Assembly: GCA_034926865.1 (NCBI GenBank)
Contig: JAYFQP010000019.1
Coordinates: 113,510-177,509, forward strand
Length of the DNA: 64,000 nucleotides
From: RGIG1902 sp034926865
GTDB taxonomy: Bacteria; Bacillota; Clostridia; Oscillospirales; Butyricicoccaceae
Reading direction: 5' to 3'
The notes beneath the pieces are model-generated. The model did not search any database. It was given only the letters and a program-made list of their open reading frames with translations, and was not told the origin of the DNA. Positions 8,513-16,566 of the stretch are shown here, piece after piece (positions within the stretch are counted from its first letter, which is position 1; every line of letters starts with the position of its first letter). The position numbers were made by a program, and so were the translations under genes.

Positions 8513-9066
8513 CAAATCTGCCGATTTGTAACACAACTGAAACATTGGCTCCCGCAGGCGGCACGCACACCCCCGGCACAGAGCAAAATCAAAGCTTTTC
8601 AAAACGAAGGGGGAAATTATTTTGAAAGCCTACGTACCAACTCATAAAAGTCCAACATACGTAGAATGACTATCTGGTGCCGATTCGCGCTGTGCCCTTT
8701 TTGGTGCAGGTTGTCGTTTTATTTTTCGCTAAATAAGACATAGCTGTGATTTTATAATAAAATCGTAATTTTTTCAACTATAATATCTCGTCCTTCTTGA
8801 AACGGGCAAGCCTATGTCTGTATTTGAAGAATACAGACGTTTATGCTTTAGCTCCTTATTAATACATTCCTTTCTTAACCTTGCAATATCAAAATGTTAT
8901 TAATATGTTTTTCCTTTTTATGAAGAAGCCAGCTGGAAATTTTCAAAAGCCGCACTTCTAAAACAGAATCTCAAAGAAGCACCTGCTTATATAATACATG
9001 TTCTCTTTGAGTTGATCAAATTAGATAATTAATCCGCATATTCTGTTTGACTAATTGGTAATACTA
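8513..9066. other. AT-rich intergenic region with inverted repeats between divergent transcription units
   Basis: No gene is visible. A perfect 9-bp hairpin (GTCTGTATT, loop TGAAG, AATACAGAC) lies at 8816-8838. Two inverted repeats follow: AAACAGAAT (8961-8969) with ATTCTGTTT (9040-9048), and inside them CTCAAAGA (8970-8977) with TCTTTGAG (9004-9011). They sit just upstream of the ABC-importer promoter and could be regulator sites or a structured leader. Confidence 0.4.
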
Positions 9067-9095
9067 TTGATTTTTACTGCGTATTTTGATATGAT
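9067..9095 (+). promoter_or_regulatory. Predicted promoter of the ABC importer operon
   Basis: TTGATT (9067-9072), a 17-base spacer, and TATGAT (9090-9095). It lies about 100 bases before the start codon of the binding-protein gene and just after the inverted repeats at 8961-9048. Confidence 0.5.
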
Positions 9096-9194
9096 ATATT
9101 CATTAAAACGGTTAACTATTTGCCGGATATATAATAGCCAATTCTATTTTATGCCATATAGAAAAGGAAAAAACAAAAAACAAGGAGTGATAAA

Positions 9195-10193
9195 ATGGCT
9201 ATTTCCAAACGTTTTCTAACCATTCTTACCGCCTGTGCGCTTTGTGTCGCCTTTTTCTCGGGATGCGCTTCAAAGACTGACAAACAGGTTGTCAACATTC
9301 TGTCCGCAAACTATGAAGAACAGATCGCCATCCAGCTTGAATACCTAAAAGAGCTATATCCCGACGCAGAGATTAACATAACATATATGTCCTCGGGCAA
9401 GCTTGCGGCAAAAATCCAGGCCGAAGGCCAGGATACCGACATCGACATACTGCTCTCTCTTTCAAGCGGCTACGCAAACACGCTTAAAGAAGCAGGGCTT
9501 CTGCGTTCCTTCAGCCCGGATTCCTCCTACAAAGAAGCATACTCTGACCCCGACAACACCGTTCTCCCAAACGGCGTGTGGGCCGGGGCGATACTGGTCA
9601 ACACCAAGGAGCTTTCAAAGCTAGGCTTGTCTGAGCCTATATCATATGAAGATCTTCTTGACCCCGTCTATAAGGGTCATATCGTTATGGCAAGCCCAAA
9701 CAGCTCATCAACAGGGTACTTTTTCCTTTATGGGCTTATAAAGCTTTATGGCGAAGATGAGGGCTGGGAATATTTTGACAAACTGAACGAAAATATCATG
9801 CTTTACGGAGAGTCCGGCTCGATCCCTTCCTCAATGGTGGAAAAGGGCGAGGCTGCCATAGGCCTTGGAATAGACTATGAGGGCATGAATATGGCAGAGA
9901 ACGGCAAGCCCGTAAAAGTCATCTTTGCCTCCGAGGGAGCCCCATATGACTATGATACTGTGCTGCTTGTGAACCGCAAAAGCGAACCCTCAGACTTTGT
10001 GCTTGATATAATGAGAACTATAACCTCAAAAGAGGGTAACGAAGTCTTCAACAATTATAATATTGCTGTTCTGGAAGGAGAAAGCGACAAAGGGAATTAT
10101 CCTGAAAGCTTTAAGCTTCTTGATATGACAGGCATCGGAGACCCAGATACAAAGGCTGACTTCTCTGAAAAATGGAGCCAGAGGTATGAATAA
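9195..10193 (+). CDS. ABC importer substrate-binding lipoprotein, iron/thiamine/phosphonate-type family
   Basis: This is the extracellular binding protein of an ABC importer, held to the membrane by a lipid anchor. The N-terminus has a signal peptide ending in the lipobox FFSGC. The mature part shows features of family 1 binding proteins of the FbpA/ThiB/PhnS type. These are a DIDILLSLSSGYANTL segment near the first hinge, NGVWAGAILVNTKELSK, ASPNSSSTGYFFLYGL, and GEAAIGLGIDYEG. Length is 332 residues. AAGGAGTGA precedes the ATG. The gene overlaps the ATPase gene by 8 bases. The ligand (ferric iron, aminoethylphosphonate, thiamine or a polyamine) cannot be read from the sequence. Confidence 0.8.
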   Translation: MAISKRFLTILTACALCVAFFSGCASKTDKQVVNILSANYEEQIAIQLEYLKELYPDAEINITYMSSGKLAAKIQAEGQDTDIDILLSLSSGYANTLKEAGLLRSFSPDSSYKEAYSDPDNTVLPNGVWAGAILVNTKELSKLGLSEPISYEDLLDPVYKGHIVMASPNSSSTGYFFLYGLIKLYGEDEGWEYFDKLNENIMLYGESGSIPSSMVEKGEAAIGLGIDYEGMNMAENGKPVKVIFASEGAPYDYDTVLLVNRKSEPSDFVLDIMRTITSKEGNEVFNNYNIAVLEGESDKGNYPESFKLLDMTGIGDPDTKADFSEKWSQRYE

Positions 10194-10968
10194 CCGGCTG
10201 CTTGAAATCAAAGACATCAACAAGAGATTCGGCAGCCAGCATGTACTTAAAAACATAAATTGCCATGTTGAAAGAGGCGAGTTTATTTCTATTCTCGGCC
10301 CATCCGGCTGCGGAAAAACTACGCTTTTAAGAGTTATCACGGGGCTTGATCGCCCGGACAGCGGCTCTATTTTGCACAACGACTCAGATATAACTTATCT
10401 CAAGCCAAGCAAACGCGGCTTTTCTATTGTTTTTCAGGATTATGCGCTTTTCCCTCACATGACCCTTTATGATAACATTGCCTACGGCCTCAAGCTGCAA
10501 AAGTTAAAGGCCGGAGAAATACAGGAGCGTGTGATGCGTACTCTTGAGCTCCTGAGGCTTAAGGATGCGGTGAAAAAATACCCATCCCAGCTTTCGGGCG
10601 GTATGCAGCAGCGGGCGGCTATCGCCCGCTCGCTTGTTTTGGGCAGCGATCTGCTTTTACTGGACGAGCCTTTCTCAGCTCTTGATGCCATGGTAAAGGT
10701 GGATCTTGGCGACGAGCTCAAGGAACTGCAGAAGCAGTTCGGCATAACGATGATGATGGTCACTCATGACCAGGAAGAGGCTTTCAGCCTAAGTGACAGG
10801 ATAATTCTGATGGGCAGAGGCGAGATCGTGGCCGACTCCACGCCTCAGAGTCTTTACGCCAACAGAGAGGGCAACAGGTTCATAACGGTATTTATTACCG
10901 ATCAGATAGACAAACGGGCAAGATATATCAAAAATCTTATGCAGGGAGGCGGCGCCTATGAGTCATAA
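10186..10968 (+). CDS. ABC transporter ATP-binding protein (partner of the upstream binding protein)
   Basis: This is the cytoplasmic ATPase that powers the importer. Motifs in order are Walker A (GPSGCGKTTLLRVITG), Q-loop (VFQDYALFPHMT), signature LSGGMQQRAAIARSL, Walker B LLLDEPFSALDA, and the H-loop VTHDQEEAFSLSD. Length is 260 residues, on the short side. A short tail replaces the TOBE regulatory domain that long members of the MalK/PotA/FbpC class carry. It overlaps the binding-protein gene by 8 bases and the permease gene by 11, so the three are one coupled operon. Confidence 0.9.
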   Translation: MNNRLLEIKDINKRFGSQHVLKNINCHVERGEFISILGPSGCGKTTLLRVITGLDRPDSGSILHNDSDITYLKPSKRGFSIVFQDYALFPHMTLYDNIAYGLKLQKLKAGEIQERVMRTLELLRLKDAVKKYPSQLSGGMQQRAAIARSLVLGSDLLLLDEPFSALDAMVKVDLGDELKELQKQFGITMMMVTHDQEEAFSLSDRIILMGRGEIVADSTPQSLYANREGNRFITVFITDQIDKRARYIKNLMQGGGAYES

Positions 10969-12628
10969 CGGCCGCGGCGGCAAACGCCTGACGCTGCTGA
11001 CAATATGCCTTCTGATCGCCATCGTATGCGTCAACCTAATTTTTCCAATGCTGAACCTGCTGGCAAAGGCAATTGACTTCACGCCGTTTTACAAGGGCTT
11101 TGCTGACGCCTTTCGCTCCGGCTCGGTAAGGCGTGCGCTTTTCAATTCCCTTGCGGTTTCTCTTGTATCGTCTTTCATTGCCGTAAGCATGGCTTTTTTT
11201 TACGCTTATATCGTGGAAATAAAGCTGAGTGGAAAAGCCCGGAGGTTTTTCAGGTTCTTTTCTGTCCTCCCCATGCTCGTGCCCTCAATAACCCATGGTA
11301 TAGTTATCATATATCTCTTCGGCAAAATGGGTATTGCCACCCGGATCATGGGTTTTCAGCTCCCGATATACGGTCCGCTTGGAATTATCCTCGGAAGTTT
11401 CTTTTATGCTTTTCCGATAGCCTTTCTAGTTATGTCTCAGGCGTTTTCAAATCTTGACGGCCGCCTCTACGAAAATGCCGCCATCTTGGGCGTTCAGCCT
11501 TTTCGCCGTCTTTGGCAAATAGTTTTCCCCATAACAAAATACGCTCTCTTTTCGGCGTTTGCCATATGCTTTACGATGATTTTTGCAGATTACGGCATAC
11601 CTCTTTCAGTTGGCGGAACCTTTCCCATACTGCCCATACTTTTTTATAAAAATGTTGTAGGCATGCTGGATTTTCAAAAGGGCGCAATTTACAGCGCTCT
11701 TATACTGTTGCCTGCGGCTGTGGTATATCTTCTTGATACCCTTGTCTTCAGTAAAAAACAGGTCAATTCAAGACACAATAAAATAAGGGTGCGCTCCGGC
11801 CCATTCGCTCCTGCGCAAAAGCTTGCCTTCGGCCTTATAACTGCCGCTTTGGCTACCCCTGTGCTTCTTATCATAGCCACGCCCTTCATAAAGGCCTGGC
11901 CTTATGACATGACGCCTACCCTAAGCCATTTTGCACGGATATTCGAAACCGGCAAGCTCATGCGCCTGATATCCAATTCAATATTCATTGCCTTTATGAC
12001 AGGGCTTCTCGGAATGTGCGTTGCCTTTACGGCGGGGTATGTATATATCAGAGACCACAACGAGCTAAAGCCCCTTAAAAAGCTTACCCACGGGCTTTAT
12101 ATGGCCTCACTTGCCGTTCCGGGGCTGGCTTTGGGCCTTGCCTTTGCCCTTTTTTACAGAGGCAGCTTCATTTACAACACCTTTGCGATACTGATTTTTG
12201 TCAACATCAGCCACTTTTTCGGCTCGCCATATATGATGGTCATCAGCCACTTAAAACTTCTGAACCCCAACCTTGAAAACACATGCCGCTCCCTTGGCGG
12301 CAGCGCTTTCAGAGTCTTTTGGGATGTTATAATCCCCAACAGCCGCAAAATGCTGACTGACGTTTTCATATACTTCTTCACAAACACTATGATAACGATT
12401 TCGGCGGTGTCACTGCTTTATAATCTCAAGACCATGACTCTGGCTCTCCAGATAACCGCCTATAATGATCAGGGCGACTGGGAAAGCGCCATAGCCGTTT
12501 CGCTTGTGATATTCTCCGTAAATGTAACGCTCAAGCTCATCCAGACAATGCGCTCGCGCTCAAAAGCGACACACATGCAGGAGCCTCTGTCTACTATGCC
12601 TGAAAATACGGTCCTTGGGCAAAAATAA
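10958..12628 (+). CDS. ABC importer permease with two fused membrane domains
   Basis: This is the membrane channel of the importer. The 556-residue protein holds two copies of the binding-protein-dependent permease fold, like FbpB, ThiP and PhnU-type transporters. The first half has the ATPase-contact EAA loop around ENAAILGVQPFRRLWQIVFP. The second has ENTCRSLGGSAFRVFWDVII. About twelve hydrophobic segments are visible. It is translationally coupled to the ATPase gene (11-base overlap) and is followed by a palindromic terminator. The fused layout supports the iron/thiamine/phosphonate class but does not identify the substrate. Confidence 0.87.
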   Translation: MSHNGRGGKRLTLLTICLLIAIVCVNLIFPMLNLLAKAIDFTPFYKGFADAFRSGSVRRALFNSLAVSLVSSFIAVSMAFFYAYIVEIKLSGKARRFFRFFSVLPMLVPSITHGIVIIYLFGKMGIATRIMGFQLPIYGPLGIILGSFFYAFPIAFLVMSQAFSNLDGRLYENAAILGVQPFRRLWQIVFPITKYALFSAFAICFTMIFADYGIPLSVGGTFPILPILFYKNVVGMLDFQKGAIYSALILLPAAVVYLLDTLVFSKKQVNSRHNKIRVRSGPFAPAQKLAFGLITAALATPVLLIIATPFIKAWPYDMTPTLSHFARIFETGKLMRLISNSIFIAFMTGLLGMCVAFTAGYVYIRDHNELKPLKKLTHGLYMASLAVPGLALGLAFALFYRGSFIYNTFAILIFVNISHFFGSPYMMVISHLKLLNPNLENTCRSLGGSAFRVFWDVIIPNSRKMLTDVFIYFFTNTMITISAVSLLYNLKTMTLALQITAYNDQGDWESAIAVSLVIFSVNVTLKLIQTMRSRSKATHMQEPLSTMPENTVLGQK

Positions 12629-12641
12629 TTGCATTAAGAAA

Positions 12642-12665
12642 AGCCGCCGGCATATGCCGGCGGCT
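12642..12665. terminator. Bidirectional terminator between convergent operons
   Basis: A perfect 24-base palindrome built on AGCCGCCGGCAT, widened by GCATTAA/TTTAATGC arms. The minus strand has TTTTCTT after it and the plus strand CTATTT. It ends both the ABC importer operon (plus) and the feo operon (minus). Confidence 0.8.
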
Positions 12666-12683
12666 CTATTTAATGCAGTTACA

Positions 12684-12851
12684 CTATTTCTGATGGCATG
12701 AGCCGCTCATCGGGCAGCCCGAACAGCCGCAGCCGCAGGAGGACTGCCCTTTCCTGTTCTTTCTGACCATTCCTGCCACAATAGATGCGACAACAGCCGC
12801 AAGTATAAGGCAGATAATGATCGTAGCCATATTATTGATGATCCACAGCAT
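12684..12851 (-). CDS. FeoB-associated Cys-rich membrane protein
   Basis: A 55-residue protein. It begins with one membrane helix (MATIIICLILAAVVASIVAG) after a short lead, then has a basic stretch VRKNRKGQ. It ends in a Cys-rich tail reading SSCGCGCSGCPMSGSCHQ. This is the pattern of the small Cys-rich proteins that follow feoB in many Firmicutes and may handle Fe(II) or protect it at the membrane. A GGAGG site lies upstream of the ATG at 12851. It lies 50 bases downstream of feoB in the same direction and is followed by the palindromic terminator. Confidence 0.85.
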   Translation of the reverse strand: MLWIINNMATIIICLILAAVVASIVAGMVRKNRKGQSSCGCGCSGCPMSGSCHQK

Positions 12852-12900
12852 ATTGATTCCTCCTTTTAGCCATTAATTATGCGTATTGTAAAAATTTTTG

Positions 12901-15309
12901 TTATGCGCTGATCTTAACCTTCGTTGTCAGCCTCCCTCCCTCCTTATAGGGCCTGAAAAGCATATATAGCATCAAAGCAATGGCAGCAAATGCAACGGCA
13001 GAGCCCAAGATATTTCCATTGCCGCTGAACAGCATCCCAAGCTGGTAAACTACAAGAGCTATGACGTATGCAAAGCCACACTGATATCCGATCGCAAACC
13101 AGGTCCATTTTGCGCTGTTCATCTCTCGCTTGATGGCCCCCATAGCGGCAAAGCATGGCGCGCAGAGAAGATTGAATACAAGGAAGGAGTAGGCGGCAAG
13201 CGGAGAGAATACTTCGCGCATGTTATTCCATATCTGCCAGCCGTTTTCAGCCACCTCGTCAAAGCCTCCGAACAATACTCCAAAGGTACTTACGACGTTC
13301 TCCTTGGCTATCAGGCCAGTTATAGACGCCACAGCCCCCTGCCAGTTGCCCCAGCCGAGCGGAGTGAATAACGGAGCCATAACATTACCAATTGCGGCGA
13401 GTATGCTGTCGTTCATATCCACCATGCCGAAGCTGCTGTCCGCCCAGCCAAAGTTCGAGCTGAACCATACAAAAATGGTCGCCAGAAGAATTATTGTCCC
13501 TGCCTTCTTAATAAATGACCAACCGCGCTCCCACATAGAGCGCAGCAGATTGCCGGCTGTGGGCCAGTGATATGCGGGAAGCTCCATTACGAAAGGTGCT
13601 GGATCGCCTGAGAACATCCTAGTCTTCTTAAGCATGATGCCCGAGAGTACAATGGCCATTATCCCAACAAAGTATGCGCTGGGCGCCACCCACCAGGCTC
13701 CTCCGAACATTGCGCCTGCGATCAACGCAATTATCGGAAGCTTTGCTCCGCAGGGGATAAATGTCGTCGTCATTATTGTCATGCGGCGGTCACGCTCGTT
13801 TTCAATGGTACGGGAGGCCATTATCCCGGGGACTCCGCAGCCCGTGCCTATAAGCATCGGAATAAAGGATTTGCCCGAAAGGCCGAACTTGCGGAATATC
13901 CTATCCATTACAAAGGCGATACGTGCCATATATCCGCAGGCCTCAAGGAAAGCAAGCAGCAGGAAGAGGATAAGCATCTGAGGCACGAACCCCAAAACAG
14001 CGCCCACGCCGGCGATTATGCCGTCGAGTATAAGGCCGCTTAGCCAGCCGGCCACATTTGCGTTCTCAAGCCATCCGCTGACCACTGCCGGAACGCCGGG
14101 AACCCATATACCATAATTTGAAGGGTCAGGTTCCTCTATGGCAGCGGCCTCCTTATATGCTTTATAATCTACAGGTATCTCTTCATCCACATTTCCGTTA
14201 TCGTCATAAAGATAAGCCGTCGTCTCAAGACTAGTGGCCTTTTCCGGATCAATTCCCACTGCCTTTGCAGCCCCTTCAAAAGCGGAGACTACAGTTCCTG
14301 AAACAACATACTCCTCAGCTGCCTCAGCATACGCAGCTCCGCCCGTAAGATGCCAGCCGTCGCCAAAGACGCCGTCATTGGCCCAGTCTGTCGCCCATGT
14401 TCCGACAGTCGATACCGAGATATAATATACAAGAAACATCACTACGGCGAATATCGGCAGCGCAAGCCAGCGGTTTGTGACTATCCTATCTATCTTATCT
14501 GATGCAGTCAGCTTGCCGGCGCTCTTTTTATGATACGACGCTTTTATCAACGAAGCTATATATACATATCTTTCGTTTGTAATTATGCTCTCGGCATCGT
14601 CGTCAAGCTCTTTCTCTGCGGCCCTGATATCATCTTCAATATGATCAAGGACATTCTTGCCAAGCTTGAGCTGAGAAAGAACCTTTTCGTCACGCTCAAA
14701 TATCTTGATGGCATACCAGCGCTGCTGCTCCGAGGGCATGTTGTGCACAGCCGCTTCCTCAATATGGGCAATAGCGTGCTCTACGACGCCTGAAAAGGTG
14801 TGCATTGGAACAGTCTTTGTAGCTTTTGCAGCCTCTACCGCTTCTGCTGCTGCCTCCATGATGCCTGTTCCTTTAAGGGCCGATATTTCAACTATCTTAC
14901 AGCCAAGCTCTCTTGAAAGCTCCGGCACATTTATTTTGTCGCCATTCTTTTTTATAATATCCATCATGTTAATGGCAATGACCACAGGAATGCCAAGCTC
15001 TGTCAGCTGTGTGGTCAAATAGAGGTTGCGCTCAAGGTTCGTGCCGTCTACGATATTTAGAATCGCATCCGGCCTCTCGCCGATAAGATAATTTCGCGCT
15101 ACTACCTCCTCAAGCGTATAGGGTGAAAGCGAGTAAATGCCGGGCAGATCGATGATGCTGACACCCTCATGCTTTTTAAGCTTGCCTTCCTTTTTTTCTA
15201 CGGTTACTCCGGGCCAGTTGCCAACGAACTGATTGGAACCTGTAAGTGCGTTAAACAGCGTTGTCTTTCCGCTGTTTGGGTTGCCCGCAAGGGCTATTTT
15301 CAAATCCAT
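12901..15309 (-). CDS. feoB: Ferrous iron transporter FeoB
   Basis: FeoB imports Fe(II) across the cytoplasmic membrane. The N-terminal G domain shows G1 GNPNSGKTTLFNALTG (residues 9-24), G3 DLPG, a G4 NMMD and a G5 SALKG. A helical GDI-like region follows. The membrane part has the two gate motifs with conserved Cys, GTGCGVPGIMASRTIE and IPCGAKLPIIAL. Length is 802 residues. An unusually long acidic external insert of about 100 residues sits between the first membrane helix and the gate region. The gene lies downstream of two feoA genes, with a DtxR-type operator dyad (15331-15350) in the gap before it. Confidence 0.95.
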   Translation of the reverse strand: MDLKIALAGNPNSGKTTLFNALTGSNQFVGNWPGVTVEKKEGKLKKHEGVSIIDLPGIYSLSPYTLEEVVARNYLIGERPDAILNIVDGTNLERNLYLTTQLTELGIPVVIAINMMDIIKKNGDKINVPELSRELGCKIVEISALKGTGIMEAAAEAVEAAKATKTVPMHTFSGVVEHAIAHIEEAAVHNMPSEQQRWYAIKIFERDEKVLSQLKLGKNVLDHIEDDIRAAEKELDDDAESIITNERYVYIASLIKASYHKKSAGKLTASDKIDRIVTNRWLALPIFAVVMFLVYYISVSTVGTWATDWANDGVFGDGWHLTGGAAYAEAAEEYVVSGTVVSAFEGAAKAVGIDPEKATSLETTAYLYDDNGNVDEEIPVDYKAYKEAAAIEEPDPSNYGIWVPGVPAVVSGWLENANVAGWLSGLILDGIIAGVGAVLGFVPQMLILFLLLAFLEACGYMARIAFVMDRIFRKFGLSGKSFIPMLIGTGCGVPGIMASRTIENERDRRMTIMTTTFIPCGAKLPIIALIAGAMFGGAWWVAPSAYFVGIMAIVLSGIMLKKTRMFSGDPAPFVMELPAYHWPTAGNLLRSMWERGWSFIKKAGTIILLATIFVWFSSNFGWADSSFGMVDMNDSILAAIGNVMAPLFTPLGWGNWQGAVASITGLIAKENVVSTFGVLFGGFDEVAENGWQIWNNMREVFSPLAAYSFLVFNLLCAPCFAAMGAIKREMNSAKWTWFAIGYQCGFAYVIALVVYQLGMLFSGNGNILGSAVAFAAIALMLYMLFRPYKEGGRLTTKVKISA

Positions 15310-15330
15310 AGTCTATGTTCCTCTCTTTCA

Positions 15331-15350
15331 CGGTTAGTTCTATCTAACCG
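15331..15350. promoter_or_regulatory. DtxR/MntR-type operator upstream of feoB
   Basis: Perfect dyad CGGTTAG-TTCTAT-CTAACCG. Its core is GTTAG-N6-CTAAC, shared with the sites at 15963, 15997, 16022 and 16078. The DtxR/IdeR consensus is built on the same GTTAG/CTAAC half sites. Confidence 0.65.
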
Positions 15351-15411
15351 ACTGTTCTAAGCCTATCTTAATACGTGTGGAAAAGCGGGGATATCCGCAT
15401 TGAGGCGTCCC

Positions 15412-15633
15412 TTACTCCACCTCGATCATCTCGGCATCGGCCTTTCGGATAGAAAGCTCGTATCCTCTTACATTGACCTCAACCGGGTCTCCCAGCGGCG
15501 CAACCTTGCGGATATATACATCCACCCCGCGGGTGATCCCCATATCCATAATTCTGCGCTTCACCGCGCCTTCCCCATGCAGCTTTAAAACCTTAACTGT
15601 CTGGCCTACCTTTGCCTGTTTCAACGTATTCAC
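15412..15633 (-). CDS. feoA: FeoA protein (second copy, next to feoB)
   Basis: FeoA is a small SH3-like cytoplasmic protein that acts with FeoB in Fe(II) uptake. The 73-residue protein shows VGQTVKVLKLHGEGAVKRRI, then MDMGITRGVDVYIRKVAPLG and DPVEVNVRGYELSIRKADAE. The MGI-x-RG turn followed by the DPVEV strand is the typical FeoA pattern. A GGAGG ribosome site precedes the ATG. It is the middle gene of the feoA-feoA-feoB run. Confidence 0.92.
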   Translation of the reverse strand: MNTLKQAKVGQTVKVLKLHGEGAVKRRIMDMGITRGVDVYIRKVAPLGDPVEVNVRGYELSIRKADAEMIEVE

Positions 15634-15727
15634 GCTTGTTTCCTCCTACTCCAATTTATGTTTGGATGCTGGCTTATATATTTTTCAGAGGCCGTCTTTT
15701 AAAAATCAAAATACGGCCAACCCTTAA

Positions 15728-15940
15728 TCAAACCATTATCTTCTGCGCCATCTCCCGGCTTATTGCCACTCTCGCTTCTTTTACGTTTACAATCACGTTG
15801 CCTGCCATTGTGGCAATTATCGTGACATTGCCCCCGGCTACAAACCCCAGATTCTCAAGATGCTTTTTTACCTCCGGGCTTCCGCCAACTTTCTTGATTA
15901 TATTCTCTTCCCCTATATCCGCAAATGTTAATGGCATCAT
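15728..15940 (-). CDS. feoA: FeoA protein (first copy)
   Basis: A 70-residue FeoA-like protein and the first gene of the feo operon. It reads MPLTFADIGEENIIKKVGG, then HLENLGFVAGGNVTIIATMA, then NVIVNVKEARVAISREMAQK. The LGF-x-AGG turn matches the FeoA SH3-like fold, but the sequence is clearly diverged from the second copy. This suggests two distinct FeoA subunits rather than a recent duplication. The start has a GGGAGG ribosome site. Three or four GTTAG/CTAAC operator sites lie between it and the divergent regulator gene, so iron or manganese control is likely. Confidence 0.9.
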   Translation of the reverse strand: MMPLTFADIGEENIIKKVGGSPEVKKHLENLGFVAGGNVTIIATMAGNVIVNVKEARVAISREMAQKIMV

Positions 15941-15962
15941 TGGTGCCTCCCTTTATGTGACA

Positions 15963-16012
15963 GTTAGCTTTTACTAACCATGCGTCTGAATAATGAGTTA
16001 GACTGCTCTAAC
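15963..16012. promoter_or_regulatory. Two GTTAG-N6-CTAAC operator dyads in the feoA leader
   Basis: The first dyad is GTTAG-CTTTTA-CTAAC (15963-15978) and the second GTTAG-ACTGCT-CTAAC (15997-16012). Both have exact 5-bp arms and the same 6-base spacer. They lie at and just after the predicted start of feo transcription. Confidence 0.65.
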
Positions 16013-16020
16013 CAATTTAT

Positions 16021-16049
16021 AGTTTAATACCTCTAACCGTATTTGTCAA
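16021..16049 (-). promoter_or_regulatory. Predicted feo promoter with an overlapping operator
   Basis: The minus strand reads TTGACA (16044-16049), a 17-base spacer, then TAAACT (16021-16026). A degenerate operator, GTTAG-AGGTAT-TAAAC on the minus strand, spans the spacer and the -10 box. A regulator bound there would block RNA polymerase directly. Confidence 0.65.
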
Positions 16050-16077
16050 TAGCATCTTTGAAGATATTGCAATTTCA

Positions 16078-16093
16078 GTTAGAGTGTGTTAAC
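16078..16093. promoter_or_regulatory. Operator upstream of the DtxR-family regulator gene
   Basis: GTTAG-AGTGTG-TTAAC, the same layout as the feo operators with one mismatch. It overlaps a possible plus-strand promoter (TTGCAA, 17 bases, TAACCT) for the regulator gene, which suggests autoregulation. Confidence 0.55.
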
Positions 16094-16131
16094 CTGTACT
16101 AAACAAGCACAGAAAGGCGGCCTGATATATT

Positions 16132-16512
16132 ATGAAGATACGCAAAGCATCTGAAGATTATCTTGAGGCAATGCTGATGACGAAAGAAAAATACGGATAT
16201 ATTCGCTCTGTAGATGTGGCCGATTATCTGGGCGTAACCAAGCCAAGCGTCAGCTACTCCACAAGGCGTCTTAGAGAAAACGGATATATTGTAATGGACA
16301 AAACAGGCCTTATCACCCTAACCGATAAAGGCATGCGAATTGCCCAGAATGTATATGCACGTCACAGGCTTCTTTCCAGCTTTTTGATAAGTATAGGCGT
16401 TGATGAAAAAACAGCCCGAGAAGACGCCTGCAAGATCGAACATGACATAAGCCAGCAGACATTTGATGCTCTATGCCGCCAGACCGCTCTCATTGAAAGC
16501 TCCAAGAATTAG
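16132..16512 (+). CDS. DtxR/MntR-family metal-dependent transcriptional regulator
   Basis: A DNA-binding repressor that senses Fe(II) or Mn(II). The 126-residue protein opens with the winged-helix domain ASEDYLEAMLMTKEKYGYIR, then SVDVADYLGVTKPSVSYSTRRL. The dimerisation and metal-binding part follows (RHRLLSSFLISIGVDEKTAREDAC, written here in two pieces as RHRLLSSF and GVDEKTAREDAC, then KIEHDISQQTFDAL). The E-H and Cys/His positions match the MntR-type metal sites. It lacks the SH3 domain of long DtxR members. It is divergent from feoA with shared operator dyads between, and is followed by a ZIP transporter gene. Confidence 0.88.
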   Translation: MKIRKASEDYLEAMLMTKEKYGYIRSVDVADYLGVTKPSVSYSTRRLRENGYIVMDKTGLITLTDKGMRIAQNVYARHRLLSSFLISIGVDEKTAREDACKIEHDISQQTFDALCRQTALIESSKN

Positions 16513-16566
16513 GCTCTGCTTATTTGGGGGCCAGCATTCCATTTTTATTGATAAAGGAAGATATAT

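Noticed and set aside
8354..9194. A riboswitch (for example TPP or a metal-sensing one) in front of the ABC importer
   Set aside because: I found inverted repeats but none of the conserved core motifs of the riboswitch classes that I know.
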